Below are positions 22,028 to 32,717 of a stretch of 64,000 bases of DNA, piece after piece. Position 1 is the stretch's first letter. Each line of letters starts with the position of its first letter. The position numbers were made by a program, and so were the translations under genes. The stretch covers positions 62,001-126,000 of the forward strand of contig JAJLTO010000001.1 in assembly GCA_030568195.1 (NCBI GenBank). Direction: 5' to 3'. The notes beneath the pieces are model-generated. The model did not search any database. It saw nothing but the letters and a program-made list of their open reading frames with translations, and had not been told where the DNA came from. This DNA comes from Dipodascopsis uninucleata var. uninucleata. Its lineage: Eukaryota > Ascomycota > Lipomycetes > Lipomycetales > Lipomycetaceae.

Positions 22028-22756
22028 GGGAAATTCTTGTTCGAGAAGCATGAATTGAATTGTTCTCGCAAGTTCACTAAACTGGACTTCCCCGAGCACT
22101 ACCGACTGTCATAACAATTAATTCGACTTTTCTCCTGTATACATGTAAATAACTATAAATAATTATACAAATGCTTCGCTATAACATAAAAATTGAAATA
22201 ATAAGGTCGTGCATCACTATCTGCGAGAAATTGAGAAATTTTTGTTTGTCAGATATACGTCATAAGAGCATTTTATATCACTGGTTGGCTATTCACAGCA
22301 GATACTATGAATATATATACCACACAACATTAGGTCTCGCATAATATTTGCAAGCCAAATAGGATAAAGAAGAAAGACGACTTTTTGATTTGGGATATTA
22401 TGAGTACTTATATAATACTATAAAAAAATCGCTATTATATATCACAGAATCAAATCAGAACACTAGCATACTAGATAGCAAAGTTATTTATTACATTAAT
22501 AATTTTAGGAATGATCGAGATTAGAACTGCGGTAAGATAAATAGAAGCATCCACCTTAGTATATTTGTATAGTAAGATAATTGTACTGGCTGTCCTGTAT
22601 CTTACGAGTAAAAATGTTCTTGGGTACTTGTACATAATAAAGTAAATTACCTAGTAAAATGGAATGTGGACGAATAATCTGGCTGGGATTGACATCTACT
22701 TTCTAAAGTAATTTGCAGGAAAGCTTGAACTTTCCCAAACATTCTTCCCAAGTATA
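22028..22756. other. Intergenic region (ZIM17 3' end / GLO1 promoter)
   Basis: About 730 AT-rich bases between same-strand genes. No gene or clear structure seen. Confidence 0.6.
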
Positions 22757-24146
22757 ATGCTTTATATATCTGCTTTTTCCAAGGTTTCACGTACTTTCTC
22801 ACGTCAAACACCACGGAATTATTTTGGCTACTCAATTCGTCCAAATTTGGTAGGAAGTCGAATTTCTCAGATTTTAAACCAATCTTTAATTCAGCTAGTA
22901 AAAATGTCTACAGATGTCACGAGTTACAAGTTTAATCACACGATGTAAGAATACGATAACGATAAGGATAAGAGGCCTCAGTAAGCACAACCTGAGTCAC
23001 TTCAATTCACATCCATATCCATTTTCACTATTCAAAAAATATTTTAGGATAATAATTATTTTGTTTAATTAGCTAATGCTTGTATCTGAATTATGATAGG
23101 CTTCGCATTAAGGACCCTCAAGCTTCGTTGAAGTTCTACCAAGAAAACTTCGGTATGAAGCTTATCCGACAGTTGGATTTCCCAGAGGCCAAGTTCTCTT
23201 TGTACTTTCTGGTGTTTGATGGTGCTAAGGCAGCAAATGCAGGAAAGGAATGGACCGACAGGTATATTGACATTAATGATGTGCATTTTAATGAATGAGA
23301 GTTTGTTGACCTCTTTGGGACTTATAGAGAGGGTGTCCTTGAGCTTACGCACAACTATGGAACCGAAAACGACCCGGACTATAAGGTCAATACTGGGAAT
23401 ACAGACCCATATAGAGGGTTTGGACATATCTGTGTGTCTGTCGATAATATCGAGCTTTTCTGTGACAAATTGGAGGCCAATGGTGTCAAGTTTCAGAAGA
23501 AATTAACTGATGGAAGACGTAAGGGCACTGAAAATCTACACTAAGACATAATTCTTAATACTGATTTATATTATCTATAGAGAAAGATATTGCTTTTGCC
23601 TTGGATCCAGATGGATACTGGGTTGAGTTGATTTGGACCAGAACTCCGAAGACTGAGAATTTTACTGATGCTTCAGCATACAGAATGAATCATACTATGA
23701 TCCGAGTCAAGGATCCTAAGAAGTCTCTTAAATTCTATCAGGAGATTCTTGGTATGAAGCTTTTGCGTACTGCAGAGCATGCCAATGCCAAGTTTACTTT
23801 ATATTTCCTTGGTTACAACAATGACCCCAATTTCGTTGAAAACTCTGGTGTTGGCGTCCACAATTTTGAAGGTGTCCTCGAGCTTACCTGGAACTGGGGT
23901 ACTGAGAGCGATTCTGAGTTCAAGGGTTATCACAATGGTAACGATGAGCCTCAGGGATTCGGTCACATTTGCATTTCTGTGGATGATCTTGATGCTGCGT
24001 GTGCTCGATTCGATTCCATGGGTGTCAAGTGGAAGAAGAGGCTCACTGACGGTCGTATGAAGAATGTTGCTTTCATCCTTGACGAAGACAACTACTGGGT
24101 CGAAGTTATTCAGAATGAAGCCATCAAGAAAAATGCTAATTGGTAA
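22757..24146 (+). CDS. GLO1: Glyoxalase I, two-domain lactoylglutathione lyase
   Basis: Four exons: 22757-22944, 23100-23261, 23328-23518, 23581-24146; 368 residues. It converts the methylglyoxal-glutathione hemithioacetal to S-lactoylglutathione. Two tandem glyoxalase domains are present, as in yeast Glo1. Domain 1 starts at YKFNHTMLRIKD and has EGVLELTHN, GFGHICVSV and DPDGYWVEL. Domain 2 starts at YRMNHTMIRVKD and has EGVLELTWN, GFGHICISV and EDNYWVEV. These carry the Glu, His and Glu metal positions of each site. The first 49 residues form an Arg/Ser-rich amphipathic leader (AFSKVSRTFSRQTPRNYFG) not needed by the enzyme fold. A second in-frame ATG at 22904 (MSTDVTSYK) would give the usual cytosolic form. 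The gene may therefore make mitochondrial and cytosolic products. Confidence 0.94.
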
Positions 24147-24787
24147 GTCATTACATGGTCTAAATATGGAATTCCTCTTTATCAATGCAACTATGATTTG
24201 TAGCAGTCGTGGTAATTTTATATTTTGTTTTGCAATGATTTGTATTTATTATGTATAAGTACCGAAATAAATTTGTACGGATGTGATATTCCATTTAATT
24301 AGTTATGTATTGGAAACCTAGACGCCGCTCCCGTAGACTAAATTTTTTTGTTCTTTCATGATGGTTTCGTCTACAGATTTACGATATCGACAATTGGTTG
24401 TCTATAATAGCTGCTTGATGCTTAAGAGTGTTATGAACTTTTGTGTTTGTTGCTGATTATATAGTTATTCCATAAATAAAGTATGACATTGGAATATATG
24501 ACGCTATATGAAGTCATAAACTTAGTATTTGGCAATTACTTTTGGTTTCAAACGTAAGAGAAAAAATTCCAATTCACTGGTAAAAAAACTTATCGAAACA
24601 AGAGCTCCAAATAGATATCGTACAATATTTTTCCATTACGGAGTATTCTTGCTTTATCTATGATATAGTCTTCAAAAGTTGGCCCGACTTGCGCATAGTG
24701 TAAAGGCAGACGACTAAGGGTAATAAACAAGACCGAATTCGCCTTTGTCTGTTATTTGAAGAGTCAGTGGTACAAGCAGACCAAATT
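24147..24787. other. Intergenic region (GLO1 3' end / DUG2 promoter)
   Basis: About 640 AT-rich bases between same-strand genes; nothing further recognised. Confidence 0.6.
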
Positions 24788-27611
24788 ATGAGTAGCCCAG
24801 ATACGATAGCGCCGCTACCACAACCTATCATTGCTTCTTTAAAGGAGACTAGTAGATCGGGGTCACTTCTGGCTGATGATTATGGTAAGATACAATATAT
24901 TTATACGCTCAAGATTTCATTGCGTATGAAAAATGCTTATTACTAGTCTGCCGGACACGGCGTGAGCAATTTGAATAGTCTTTATTTACTTGGTTCTTCT
25001 AATACTATCAACTTATAGCATCCGATCATTCTGATCCCAGAAGCGTGAGTGGTGATTGTGATATTCAATTAGTACACAGGTGGCAAAATACGACTTCTAT
25101 CTTGTCTCTAGCGTGCTCGGATCAGTATTTATTCGCGGGAACCCAAGGAGACGTGATCTTGGTAAGTTTCGACTTCTTGTGTTTCTTGTGTTTCCTGCGT
25201 TTCTATGAATATAGCTGTTAGTGCCTATTAATTCTTACCTGTTTACTAGGTTTTTGATATAAATACGTACGAGAAGAAAGCAACGCTAGTTGGTCATGGT
25301 GGCAGTGTGCTTTGCTTAACTGTCAGTAAGACTCGTAATCTGTTATTCTCAGGAGGAAGTGACTCGCTATTAAAGGTATGTTTTTCAATTCGGTATTGAG
25401 AATTATAATCTTTTTCTAACTAGGTTTATATAGATATGGAGTATAGATGCAATGAAAGAAATTTATACTATGTACTCGGTGTTAGACGTTGGCGATATAT
25501 TTTCTATCATGTACAGTGAACTACAGGAGATGATTTATATTGGTTCACAGAATGCTTCCATACAATGGTGTAATATCAAAACAATAGATAAGCATGCCTC
25601 TCTTGATACGTCATACTTGCCTTCGAATCGATTTAGTAAGTTTTTTAACTCAACTGGCCCCGGCGGTATTCGACCTAGCTCAGCTGCGACGCTCCCTCAG
25701 TCTGTACCTCAAAAGCTTATAGAAGTACCTCATAGTAATGTCATTCCCTATGCGCATAATGGCTTTATTTATTGCTTACATGGCTATTCCTATCAAAATT
25801 ACAACGATGGTATTACTGTTGAAGAGTATGCAATTTCTGGAGGTAGTGATGGTGCTGTTAATGTTTGGTCTGCAAAAAATGGATCCTTACAGTTATACAG
25901 ATCTTTTGCACTTGACAACAGTGTTCTATGCATGACGTCTATTGAAACTTTCCTTTACTGTGGGCTTTCGGACGGATTAATAGTAGTAATTGATCTGGAC
26001 GCTATGCAAATTATAAAGACGTCGAAGTGTTATTCGTCGGACGTGCTATCTTTGGCAGCTGGTAGGGACTTTATACTTGCTGGTAGCGCGGCAGGCTATC
26101 TCAAAAAGTTTACTAGAGACTTAGGGTCAAACGTTAGCTGGAGGGGACATGATGGACTCGTGCTCTCAACAGTTTATACTATGACTAGTGATAAAAGGCA
26201 GATGTTCATGACTGGTAGCAACGATAATTCTGCAGCGCTTTGGGAAATATCAGAGGCATCACATATGGATTCACCGGAAATCTCTCTCGGTAATGATAGA
26301 TTACTCCAGTCTCTGTCAAGATTCGTCTCTTTCAAAACTGTATCAGCCTTAGCTGAAAATAGAGCAGAGTGCAGACGCTGTGCTACATATTTAAAATCTT
26401 TACTTAAGAAGTTTGGTGCCTCGTCTAATCTCATTGTCACTGAGGATAACCACAATCCTATTGTCTACGCAAGTTTTCGTGCTAATTCCAAAGATAAGAC
26501 TAACACATCAGTATTATTTTATGGTCACTATGACATCATAGGAGCTGCTCCCTCTGACAAATGGAAGACGGATCCACATATTTTATCGGGTTTGAATGGT
26601 TATTTATATGGAAGAGGTGTATCGGATAATAAAGGTCCCGTGCTTTCCGCTATATTTGCTGCTGCTGAGTTGTACCAGTCCCAGCGGCTACGCAATAATA
26701 TTTATTTTATAATCGAAGGTGAAGAAGAAAACGGCTCCGCGGGCTTTCAAGAAGCCATATCAAAGAGCAAGCATTTATTTGAGAATGAAGTCGATTGGAT
26801 CATTTTGTCTAACTCATATTGGCTCGATGATGAAGTCCCTTGCTTAAACTATGGCCTTCGTGGAGTAATTTATCTTTCAATTGACATTTACAGTGACCAC
26901 CCTGACTTGCACTCAGGTGTCGATGGAGGTCTGTTCCGGGAGCCTCTTATGGATATGACGAAATTACTTGCCTCATTGACTGATGATAACGGTAAGGTTC
27001 TTATACCTGGATATTATGATCCAGTTAGACCAATAACAGATGCAGAGGCAGTACTTTACGAGCAAATCGGCCAGAAATCATCTATCAAGCTAGCAAAGGA
27101 ATCATTAATGGCAAAATGGCGGCTCCCCTCATTAACGATACATGGTATCTCAGTGTCGGGCCCTGTAAATCCGACGATTATTCCAAGATCAGCGAAAGCT
27201 TCAATTTCAATCAGAACAGTACCAGATCAGGAGACATCAGTGATCGGAAAATCTATTGTAACCTATTTAAGATCCAAATTTGAGTCAATGGGATCGCCAA
27301 ATCACATTTGCATTAAGATAAATAAGCAAGCAGATGCTTGGTTAGGAAATCCTGAAAATGCAGCATTCAAAACCCTAGCCAAAAATGTCACCAAGGAATG
27401 GGGGGTTGCACCATTATATATTAGAGAAGGTGGAACAATTCCAGCGGTTCGATTCTTGGAAAAGGCTTTTTCTGCACCTGCGGTGCAGTTTCCTTGTGGT
27501 CAGTCGAGTGATCATGCTCATTTGGATAACGAGCGTCTTCGTGTTGTTAATCTTTACAAATCAAAGCAAATATTGCAGGATACATTCAACGAGCTTCCAC
27601 CTAGAAATTAG
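24788..27611 (+). CDS. DUG2: Dug2 subunit of the glutathione degradosome
   Basis: Four exons: 24788-24884, 25019-25161, 25250-25375, 25434-27611; 847 residues, close to S. cerevisiae Dug2 (878). Dug2 pairs with the glutaminase-like Dug3 to remove glutamate from glutathione in the cytosol, after which Dug1 splits Cys-Gly. The N-terminal half is a WD40 propeller (ILSLACSDQYLFAGTQGDV, LFSGGSDSLLKIW, GSNDNSAALWEIS). The C-terminal half from about residue 420 is an M20 metallopeptidase-like domain with FYGHYDI, LYGRGVSDNKGP, EGEEENGS, DHPDLHSG and QSSDHAH. The last exon's acceptor was set at TATATAG (25433), because this alone continues the WD repeat as KIWSIDAMK. The combination of a WD40 and an M20 domain is diagnostic. 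Confidence 0.95.
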
Positions 27612-28413
27612 GGCTCTGCGAGAGCACGTGCGAGAGAACTTCTAACGTATGATTATATATCTCAAATATGCATTAACGTTAAAAGTATTATCTGTGCTAT
27701 ATATTTTGCATATGTTATGTACAATAGGCGATGAATCAGCACACTATAGAGATGCCATTAATATGATTAAGTCACAATTGAAAGATACGCAATTTAACGT
27801 GAACTAGATTACTATTTTGTGATACGATGTGCGCGCGGCTGCTCATTAATGCTTTAATTGAAATTAAGGTTTGTCCGTTTCCCAGAACTGTCAAGCTGTC
27901 AAACTTCAATAATCCGAATGTAGATGCACAACGACATTCTTCTACGAATACCCGTGTAAAACTTGCATCCACCTTCCCGAACTGCGAAATAATAATAATA
28001 TTTAAGGATTAATAACTCAATTCATCATTCACATAGTATTTGTGATAAAGCGATACATAAGGTTTCAGTACAACGATGTCGTTATTTCTCGTTGTAGCGT
28101 AAAAGTATTTGATCAACTGGGCGCTACACGTGCATCAGTGTGATGATAGTGAGCTGCTATGATTATAAAGATTTATAGCACTTCAGTGTACTGGAAAGAG
28201 CAATTCATGTTAAGTGAGATTATACAAGCAGTGAATCATTTAAATACCAGGCTTGTCCGCCAAATTGTTTGTCTCTTCTTATTATTTGTTTCAGTCTCAT
28301 GATCCACTAACCGGCTGCGACAGCACCAACCTCCCAAAATACCGATAATTGATTTAAGCAAGCTGAATACTAAGTCGACTTAGTATACCTGTCACTTGAA
28401 TTAACTACCTAAC
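27612..28413. other. Intergenic region upstream of the opsin-like gene
   Basis: About 800 bases. It holds an inverted repeat (tacaacga at 28069-28076 and tcgttgta at 28089-28096) and one CACGTG E-box near 28126. Short ORFs around 27770-28010 overlap on both strands and show no family likeness, so I leave them out. Confidence 0.5.
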
Positions 28414-29975
28414 ATGCCCTCTCTAGTGGCGAGAGGTAACGATGCTCTTAGCATCAACCCACCGTCGGGAACCGATATCAGTTTGACGACACATGGATCT
28501 AACTGGTATTGGACAGTTTTCTGTCTTATGTGCATTGCTGCGATAGTGAACACGTACTTTGCCTTCAGAATAAAGCGACATGAGAGACTTTTTAATTACT
28601 TAGCTATAGGAGCTTCAGTCTTTATGGCACTATCCTACTTCGCTCTTGCATCTAATCTTGGTTATGCTGCTATTGACACAGAATTCAACCATTACCGTAA
28701 TGGAGGAGTACGACAGATTTTCTTTACCAGGTACATTGGTTGGTTTTTGGCAGCACCACTTTGGATCATCATCATGGGGCTGTTCTCAGGAATGCACTGG
28801 ACTACCATGATTTTCACGGTCGGTATGCAAGAAACTGCAATCGTTTGCTTCCTTATTGGTGCTTTGGTCCGTAGCAGCTATAAGTGGGGTTTCTTTGTCT
28901 TTGGACTTGTAAGTATATTTATTAACGACGATGATTTAATAACGAGAAATGTACTAATCCAATATCTAAACATTTATAGTGCGCACTCTTCTTCGTCTGC
29001 TACAGCTGGTTGTTTATTGGACGTATAGGTGTTATGAAACTAGGAAGTGAATTGAATCTTCCTTTTATGTCTACAGTTGGTGTTTACTTACTACTAGTGC
29101 TTTTATATCCTATCTGCTGGGCTTTGTCGGAGGGTGGAAATGTTATCAGTCCTACATCTGAGGGAGTTTTCTATGGTATTCTCGATCTTCTGTTCATTGC
29201 AGCTCTCACTTATCTAAGCTTCTGTGCAGCAAATTTTGGTTTGAGAAAGTTTGGTCTTTATTTCAGAGATGTTAGTGACTACGATTATAACCATAATAAT
29301 AACATGGTCTCAGAAAAGACGACTAATCACCAGCACAATGCGTCCAATATATCTGATCAAGATACTCTCCGTCACAATAACCAATATCAGAGTCAGTACC
29401 AAACCCACAACACAGATCAGACATACAGTAGTAATACTGGCACTGGCACTGAGACTACCATGGCCGGACAAAGCTACGGTCGAATGAATGAGAGCTCTAA
29501 TGCGAGAGACCCCTCCAACATGCGAGATTCTTCCAACATGCGAGATTCCTCCAACATGCGAGATTCCTCCAACATGCGAGATTCCTCCAACATGCGAGAT
29601 TCCTCCAACATGCGAGATTCCTCCAACATGCGAGATTCCTCCAACATGCGAGACCCTAATATGGGAGACTCCTCCAGTATGAGAGATCCTAATATGGGAG
29701 ACTCCTCCAAAATGAGTGACTCCTCAATGAGAGATTTCTCCAATATGAGAGACTCCTCCAATATGAGAGACTCCTCCAATATGAGAGATCCTAATATGAA
29801 AGACCCTAATATGAGAGATTCCTCCATGAGAGATTCCGCTACCGGTGAGCCTGGAAGTAATACAGGAGCTGCTGGAGCCACTGGTAGCAGCACCTATGAA
29901 AAGCTCACGGATGAGGCTCATCGCATTGCTCAGCGCATTTCTGAGACAGAGAAGAACCTTTTCAAGAGTAATTGA
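28414..29975 (+). CDS. Opsin-related protein of the HSP30/MRH1/YRO2 family with repeat tail
   Basis: Two exons, 28414-28908 and 28980-29975; 496 residues. Seven membrane segments occupy about residues 30-270. The family belongs to the microbial-rhodopsin fold; yeast members (Hsp30, Mrh1, Yro2) are plasma-membrane stress proteins that do not bind retinal. In segment 3 the text RYIGWFLAAPLW has Gly where bacteriorhodopsin has the counter-ion Asp. In segment 7, GILDLLFIAALTY keeps the Asp but has no Lys at the retinal position. This protein is therefore probably not photoactive. The C-terminal 200 residues are hydrophilic, first Asn/His/Gln-rich and then a long array of RDSSNM-type hexapeptides. 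The intron (donor GTAAGT, acceptor TTATAG) lies in the fifth or sixth segment region. Confidence 0.9.
29505..29834 (+). repeat. Coding minisatellite: 18-bp unit for Arg-Asp-Ser-Ser-Asn-Met
   Basis: Seven consecutive 18-base units encoding RDSSNM lie at 29523-29648, the first differing by one base. They are flanked by degenerate units (RDPSNM, RDPNM, GDSSKM, RDFSNM, SDSSM) to about 29834. Some units are 15 bases, and all lengths are multiples of three, so the frame is kept. The near-identity of the central units indicates recent expansion. Confidence 0.95.
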
Positions 29976-30632
29976 TTCCATTTAAATTGTGCCCATTCTC
30001 TTGCTCGACAGTTGAGATGATTTTCTCTAATATTATTTCCGACATTATTATTATTGACGTCAATTAGCTATTTACTGAATTTACCAATGCTTGTAAGAAG
30101 TGGTATGTGATTTTGTGTAATTTCTTCTCCTTGTAACTACGACCCTTCATTCACCTTAGGCAAGCGGATAAATTTAATTTCATTGTGGTTTAAAACTTCT
30201 AGCCAATAGTCCCAATATCTTTATATACGTAGTATCCTTGAATTTACTATCTGTACATCGGTTAGATAAGTAATGTAGCTTTTTCGCACGCAACAGAGAA
30301 CGGTGTTTCTCGTATCTGTCGCATTTCAGCTGCTAGCGAACAAATACAAGTAGTTGTTGCTTAGTTGAATTCGACTCAGGTCTCGTTTTTCGGGTTTACC
30401 CCAATTTATGTATAAGGGTTTTGTGAATTGGGAGAAATCACATGATAGAAGTTGCAGAGATAAAAATTTTCTGCTGAACTCGATAAATTTTTTTTTTTCT
30501 ATATAAAAAAACCTTCCTTCTTTTAATTCATCAGAGTTTTTCATTATAGCAATTGATCTTACGAATATTATTGAAATATAATAGTCCTTTTTGAATAAAC
30601 AGTATTGAGCCTTTATATTTTAGTGAATCAAA
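29976..30632. other. Intergenic region (opsin-like 3' end / FKBP promoter)
   Basis: About 660 AT-rich bases with a T9 run near 30488; no gene seen. Confidence 0.6.
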
Positions 30633-32033
30633 ATGTCAGGACTCTTACCTGTTTCTACATACACATTGAGACTGCCTCCTGGTCTACCAGTTCCAGCCAG
30701 CCATAATGTCCCTTTGACGGTGAGAATTACCATGGCTGCTATTGATCCTACTCCTGTCGATGATGACAAGGAGCCAAGTACCTTGAAGATTCTCAAAAGA
30801 CCAAGCGACTTTCCATTGAGCGGTCTTCCTATCGACGATCTCGATAGTGATGATGAGGATGATGAGGATTTCGAGGATATCGAGGACGAGGATGAGGACG
30901 AGGATGAGGACGAGGATGAGGACGAAGACGAGGAAGAAGAAGAGGAGGCGGAAGAGAAAAAGCGCAATATCAAGTCTAAAAAGCATGTAAAGAAGGATAA
31001 AAAGAGCAAGGAGGATATAGAAATGAAGGAAGATAAAGAAGAAGACGAAGACGAAGATGATGATGACGAAGAAGAAGAAGACGAAGATGATGATGATGAC
31101 GAGTACGAGATCGAGGAATTTGTTCTCTGCACTCTCTCACCGAAGACACAATTCCAACAACCGTTGGATCTGGTCATCACTCCTGATGAGGATATTGTCT
31201 TCGAGGTCACCGGCTCCTACGAAATCTCTCTTACTGGTAACTATGTTGAACATCCTTATGACATCAGCGACGATTATGACGACTCTGATGAAGAGTATGA
31301 TCTCAGTCCAGACGAAGATGAACTTCTGAACGAGGATGATGAAAGTGACGAACTTGATTCTATTGAGGGTGAATCTCGTATTACGCTTGTCGAGGAAGAC
31401 TATGAAGAAGATGCTACAAAAAAAATCCAGTCGAAGAAAGCTAATGGAAAGCGATCTGCAGAGGAGTCGGAGAAAGATAGCCTCGATGATATGATCGAAA
31501 AGGAAAAGCCCTCAGAAAAGGTTTCCAAGAAACTTTCCAAGAAGCTCAAGGCTGCTGATGGTTCTGCTGCCCCTGCCCCCACCACAAAAACATCTGAGAC
31601 TCCAAAAGAAAAGGACAAAAAGGTAACTTTTGCCGAAAATCTCGAGAAGGGCCCAACTGGATCTGGTGCACCACCACCTGCTAAGAAGGTCGATGTTAAA
31701 ATTCAAAAGCTTGAGGGTGGCTTGGTTATTGAAGATAGAACTGTTGGCGAGGGTGCTGGCGCCAAGAATGGCCAGAAGGTTGGAGTTCGATATATTGGCA
31801 AGCTCAAGAATGGAAAGGTCTTTGACAGCAATACCAAGGGTAAGCCTTTTGTTTTCACACTCGGAAAGGGTGAAGTTATCAAAGGATGGGATATTGGTGT
31901 CAAGGGTATGGCTGTCAAAGGTGAGCGACGAATTATTGTTCCAGCTGCTCTTGCATATGGCAAAAAATCACTTCCTGGTATCCCAGCTAATAGTGAGCTT
32001 ACTTTTGATGTGAAGCTCTTGTCTATTAAATAA
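30633..32033 (+). CDS. FPR3: Nucleolar FKBP-type peptidyl-prolyl isomerase (Fpr3/Fpr4 type)
   Basis: Single exon of 466 residues. Fpr3/Fpr4 are nucleolar histone chaperones with a C-terminal prolyl isomerase; Fpr4 isomerises prolines of histone H3. The N-terminus ([14 protein letters not shown], then [16 protein letters not shown]) and the segment [20 protein letters not shown] match the nucleoplasmin-like domain, which is interrupted by an acidic stretch of Asp/Glu around residues 72-165. A second acidic run lies near 210-245. A Lys-rich linker follows. The FKBP domain occupies the last 110 residues: [55 protein letters not shown] and [17 protein letters not shown]. The drug- and proline-binding residues Tyr, Phe, Asp, Trp and Tyr are in place. 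Which of Fpr3 or Fpr4 it corresponds to cannot be said, since that duplication is specific to yeasts near Saccharomyces. Confidence 0.93.
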   Translation: MSGLLPVSTYTLRLPPGLPVPASHNVPLTVRITMAAIDPTPVDDDKEPSTLKILKRPSDFPLSGLPIDDLDSDDEDDEDFEDIEDEDEDEDEDEDEDEDEEEEEEAEEKKRNIKSKKHVKKDKKSKEDIEMKEDKEEDEDEDDDDEEEEDEDDDDDEYEIEEFVLCTLSPKTQFQQPLDLVITPDEDIVFEVTGSYEISLTGNYVEHPYDISDDYDDSDEEYDLSPDEDELLNEDDESDELDSIEGESRITLVEEDYEEDATKKIQSKKANGKRSAEESEKDSLDDMIEKEKPSEKVSKKLSKKLKAADGSAAPAPTTKTSETPKEKDKKVTFAENLEKGPTGSGAPPPAKKVDVKIQKLEGGLVIEDRTVGEGAGAKNGQKVGVRYIGKLKNGKVFDSNTKGKPFVFTLGKGEVIKGWDIGVKGMAVKGERRIIVPAALAYGKKSLPGIPANSELTFDVKLLSIK

Positions 32034-32717
32034 GATGGCGATAGAGAGAATATCGTAACAATTGTGTAAAGCCTTAATTTCTAAAATTTGATGTAGAACC
32101 AGTACTGGAGAGCTGGCTCAAAAGTTATGATTTAAAGGAAGATTTATAGCAAAAAAAAAAAAGAGCGCTATTTCTAATTTTGGTTTACAATGCTCTTTTT
32201 TCGGAAATGTATAAATCAATCTTTTTCTTAATTTTTTATATTGAAAGCTTTCCATGTCAAAGAAGGCATATTATGAATGTTAATATCCGATGTTACAATA
32301 ACTATAAAAGTAATTAGATTTGATTTTGTTTATGTTCACATTTAGCCCTATTCTTCGTAGTATATAGTATACTCTTTATTTCCTTATTTGCTCTTGTGGT
32401 TTGCAATTATTAATTTCAAGTGTCCCTATCGATTAAATTGGCATCATGACTGACCTAATGTTAACAAAGATCTTACTAGTACTTCACTACAACGCCAACT
32501 GCTTGGACTATTCACTTGGCTACTAAATCATATAGTTAAATTATATTCGTATACAGCACGTGCTGATATGGACATTGCCTAAAACATAACTATATGAAAA
32601 GAAATTTTTAATGGTCAAATATATATAAAATTGTTATATTCGGCTAATTAATCAAGATCTATATCAATCATATTAAGCATTCATTTTGATGAATACTTAT
32701 CTAATAGACAAATTTGT
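32034..32717. other. Convergent intergenic region (FKBP / KRS1)
   Basis: About 680 AT-rich bases, including an A12 run near 32150-32161; both 3' ends lie here. No gene recognised. Confidence 0.6.

Noticed and set aside
29474-29893. Opposite-strand and shifted frames made of repeated LEESRM or PTCEIP units
   Set aside because: They are shadows of the coding minisatellite, which keeps all three frames open.
30880-31110. Long GA-rich, repeat-like stretch with a Ser-rich open frame on the opposite strand
   Set aside because: It codes for the acidic tracts of the nucleolar FKBP; the opposite-strand frame is a mirror of Asp/Glu codons.
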